From positions 1 through 64,000 of the forward strand of contig NZ_SSOB01000047.1 of NCBI RefSeq assembly GCF_004801405.1: a stretch of DNA of 64,000 bases, given 5' to 3'. Shown piece after piece: positions 61,987 through 64,000 of the stretch. The notes under the pieces were generated by a model. The model did not search any database. It was not told where the DNA came from and worked only from the letters and a program-made list of their open reading frames with translations. This DNA is from Cohnella fermenti. Its GTDB lineage: Bacteria; Bacillota; Bacilli; Paenibacillales; Paenibacillaceae. A program made the position numbers and the translations under genes. The number at the start of each line of letters is the position of its first letter. Position 1 is the first letter of the stretch.

Positions 61987-63216
61987 ATGGACAGTTTGGG
62001 GAAAATGGACAGTTGGGGAAATTTGGTTAGTTTGGGCGATTACTATCGGCCGACCGTTGCGGAGATTTCGCTTGATGCGCTGGAGCACAACGTGCGGGAA
62101 TTCCGCCGGCGGCTTCCGGACGGCACGAAGCTGCTCGCTTCGGTCAAGGCCAACGCCTACGGGCATGGCGCGGTCGAATCGGCGAAGAGTGCGATCGCGG
62201 CGGGTGCCGATTACTTGGGGGTCGCCTTCCTGGACGAGGCGCTGCAGCTTCGCAACGGAGGGGTTGAAGCCCCTATTCTTGTTCTCGGCTATACGCCGTC
62301 GGAAGCGTTCGGCCTCGCGAGGGAGCGGGGAATCACGCTGACGCTGTACCGGGACGATCAGCTCGACGCGATTGCAGCCATGCCGACGCAAGGCCCCAAG
62401 CTTAAAGGTCACGTGAAGATCGACACCGGCATGGGGCGTCTTGGCGTGCTTCCCGGAGCGGATGCGGAGCGATTCCTCGACCGGGCCTGCTCGCTTCCGC
62501 AGCTCGATGTCGAGGGGATGTTCACCCACTATGCCAAAGCGGACGAGACGGACAAGACGCATGCGCTGATGCAGGCCGAGCGCTTCCGCGAGACGGCGGA
62601 ATACGTGCGTCGCAGAGGGCTGCCGATCTCGATCATCCACGCCGGCAACAGCGCCGCCGGGATCGATCTGCCCGAGCGGATCGGGCAGATGCTGCGTCTC
62701 GGCATCGGTCTGTACGGCCTGTACCCGAGCGAAGAGGTGCGCAAGGAGGAGGTCGAGCTGCGGCCGGCGCTCTCCTTGAAGACGAAGCTGGTTCACGTCA
62801 AGACGGTGAATCCCGGCGAAGGGATCAGCTACGGCGCCCGGTACGTAACGAGCGGGACGGAGCGGGTCGGCACGCTGCCGATCGGGTATGCGGACGGCTT
62901 CAGCCGCATGCTGACGGGCAAGGCGGAGGTGCTGCTGCGCGGCATGCGGGCTCCGGTGTTGGGGACGATCTGCATGGACCAATGCATGATCGGGCTGAGC
63001 GAGATCGAAGCGGCTACGGGCAAGCCCGTCGAACCCGGGGAAGAAGTCGTCATTATCGGTCGGCAGGGAGATCAGGTATTGACGGCAGAGGAGGTCGCCC
63101 TTAAGCTGGGAACGATCAACTACGAGGTGACCTGCATGCTCGCCGCGCGGGTTCCGCGCGTCTACGTTCGCGGCGGGAACGCGACAAGCGTCGCGAACCC
63201 TTTAATTTCCGGGTGA
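61987..63216 (+). CDS. alr: alanine racemase
   Basis: 409 residues. PLP-dependent enzyme turning L-alanine into D-alanine for peptidoglycan. PLP lysine K54 in SVKANAYGHG, the second catalytic base Y282 in GISYGARY, and conserved DTGMGRLG, HAGNSAA and CMDQCMI segments. The usual protein begins near YYRPTVAEISLDALEHN; here about 18 extra residues (MDSLGKMDSWGNLVSLGD) precede it, made by a near-exact duplication of an 18-base stretch. Start ATG 61987, with AGGATG near it; later starts cannot be excluded. EndoAI/EndoA genes follow, the standard order in Bacillales. Confidence 0.95.
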   Translation: MDSLGKMDSWGNLVSLGDYYRPTVAEISLDALEHNVREFRRRLPDGTKLLASVKANAYGHGAVESAKSAIAAGADYLGVAFLDEALQLRNGGVEAPILVLGYTPSEAFGLARERGITLTLYRDDQLDAIAAMPTQGPKLKGHVKIDTGMGRLGVLPGADAERFLDRACSLPQLDVEGMFTHYAKADETDKTHALMQAERFRETAEYVRRRGLPISIIHAGNSAAGIDLPERIGQMLRLGIGLYGLYPSEEVRKEEVELRPALSLKTKLVHVKTVNPGEGISYGARYVTSGTERVGTLPIGYADGFSRMLTGKAEVLLRGMRAPVLGTICMDQCMIGLSEIEAATGKPVEPGEEVVIIGRQGDQVLTAEEVALKLGTINYEVTCMLAARVPRVYVRGGNATSVANPLISG

Positions 63217-63358
63217 ATGTCATCTGTTTTTAGCGAAATAAGCAGGAATGTGGCCCCCTCGTCGCGAATGTTTTAGCCATAGTCGTATATTTATTTTGCG
63301 GGACGGTATACTGGCAATTAGGCTGAGGTTTTGGAAAATCTTTGGAGGTGCTTGTTCG

Positions 63359-63640
63359 GTGGCCAATATTCAGAACACGAAGCGGATTATGATTAGCCTT
63401 CCCGATCATCTGCTGCGAGAGGTCGACTTCGTCGTTGCCAAGGAGAACACGAATCGCAGCGAAATCGTGAGACAAGCGATGAAGCAATACCTCGTGGAGC
63501 GGAAGAAGCGGATGATTCGCGACTCCATGCAGCGCGGGTACTTGGAGATGGCTAAGATCAATCTGAATATGGCATCGGAAGCGTTCCAAGCGGAAGAGGA
63601 TGCCGAGAGCACGTTAGGGCGTCTCGTAAGCGGGGTGTAG
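63359..63640 (+). CDS. ndoAI: antitoxin EndoAI (ribbon-helix-helix)
   Basis: 93 residues from GTG 63359 with GGAGGTG 9 bases upstream; earlier in-frame codons have no site. N-terminal ribbon-helix-helix DNA-binding fold (RIMISLPDHLLREVDFVV then NRSEIVRQAMKQYL) and a C-terminal tail that wraps the toxin. It neutralises EndoA and represses the pair. Four bases before the toxin gene, and after alr as in Bacillus subtilis. Confidence 0.95.
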   Translation: MANIQNTKRIMISLPDHLLREVDFVVAKENTNRSEIVRQAMKQYLVERKKRMIRDSMQRGYLEMAKINLNMASEAFQAEEDAESTLGRLVSGV

Positions 63641-63643
63641 CCT

Positions 63644-63994
63644 TTGATCGTCAAACGCGGGGATGTGTTCTATGCGGACCTCTCGCCTGTGGTCGGATCG
63701 GAGCAGGGGGGCGTGCGTCCGGTTCTGGTCATTCAGAACGATATCGGCAACCGCTTCAGCCCAACCGTTATCGTGGCCGCCATCACGGCGCAGATTCAGA
63801 AGGCCAAGCTCCCTACGCATGTCGAGATCGACTCCAAGCTGCACGGATTGGACCGCGATTCGGTCGTTCTGCTGGAGCAGATTCGGACCATCGACAAGCA
63901 GCGGCTGACGGACAAGATCACCCATCTCGACGAAGAAATGATGCGCAAGGTCGATGACGCGCTGCTGATCAGCGTCGGTCTCATCGATTTTTAA
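63644..63994 (+). CDS. ndoA: mRNA interferase EndoA (MazF/PemK family)
   Basis: 116 residues, TTG start 4 bases after the antitoxin stop. MazF signature MIVKRGDVFYADLSPV, GVRPVLVIQND and the conserved LLEQIRTIDKQRL. Full length for the Bacillales EndoA, which cuts mRNA at UACAU in Bacillus subtilis. Residues for catalysis (Arg in GVRP, Thr in VVAAIT) are present. The window ends a few bases after the stop. Confidence 0.96.
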   Translation: MIVKRGDVFYADLSPVVGSEQGGVRPVLVIQNDIGNRFSPTVIVAAITAQIQKAKLPTHVEIDSKLHGLDRDSVVLLEQIRTIDKQRLTDKITHLDEEMMRKVDDALLISVGLIDF

Positions 63995-64000
63995 CGGAAG

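Noticed and set aside
60505..62982. 825-codon open frame on the - strand across the lipoprotein and alr genes
   Set aside because: Opposite two well-supported genes and their promoter; Arg/His-rich shadow without family signal.

Overview
The window reads as chromosome of a Gram-positive spore-former of the Paenibacillaceae (Paenibacillus/Cohnella type). The evidence is a moderately high GC content with strong AGGAGG-type ribosome sites and many TTG/GTG starts, SLH-domain and copper-amine-oxidase-like stalk proteins, and at the right edge the Bacillales order ydcC-like lipoprotein, alr, ndoAI, ndoA. No family search could be run; family names come from motifs and layout.

Region 1 (about 134-23037, all + strand, mostly overlapping or closely spaced genes) is a type VII secretion (T7SSb) locus of unusual composition. 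It starts with TadE-like/pseudopilin-like single-span proteins, an M23 endopeptidase and small coiled-coil or single-span proteins. Then come the EssC motor ATPase with an FHA domain, a YukD-like ubiquitin fold protein, two WXG100-type proteins, a third small helical protein and an effector of glycine-zipper type with multi-pass membrane immunity proteins. The second half holds a paired family of small proteins, a Ser/Thr kinase fused to a vWA domain, a PP2C-type phosphatase, a membrane-anchored kinase-like protein that could stand in for EssB/YukC, a TadZ/CpaE-like protein with an altered P-loop, and a small tail-anchored protein. Kinase-vWA + PP2C + FHA is the same set of parts as the threonine phosphorylation switch of type VI secretion, here sitting in a type VII locus.

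Region 2 (23104-47981, + strand) is a tandem, repeated surface/toxin island. The unit is a giant Sec-exported glycine-rich surface protein, an SLH protein, a toxin with a T7SS-type N-terminal helical domain, and an immunity protein. Unit 1 (23104-33500) carries a CdiA-type tRNA nuclease. Unit 2 (34740-44796) has a giant gene broken by an in-frame TAG and a frameshift, and a different toxin with a pentapeptide-repeat immunity protein. Unit 3 (45028-47981) has lost the giant gene and carries a papain-fold (Tox-PL) toxin. The same hairpin and TATAAT block precedes each SLH gene. A stalk-domain protein (33559-34737) lies between units 1 and 2.

Region 3 (48138-63994) is ordinary chromosome: an ABC-F protein (-), a membrane protein and a STAS-less SulP transporter (+), an AI-2E family exporter (-), a two-permease ABC exporter with histidine kinase and response regulator resembling the linearmycin-type Lnr system (-), a chemoreceptor-like protein (-), then the LolA-like lipoprotein, alanine racemase and the EndoAI/EndoA toxin-antitoxin pair (+). 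No tRNA, rRNA, CRISPR array, insertion sequence or phage gene was recognised.
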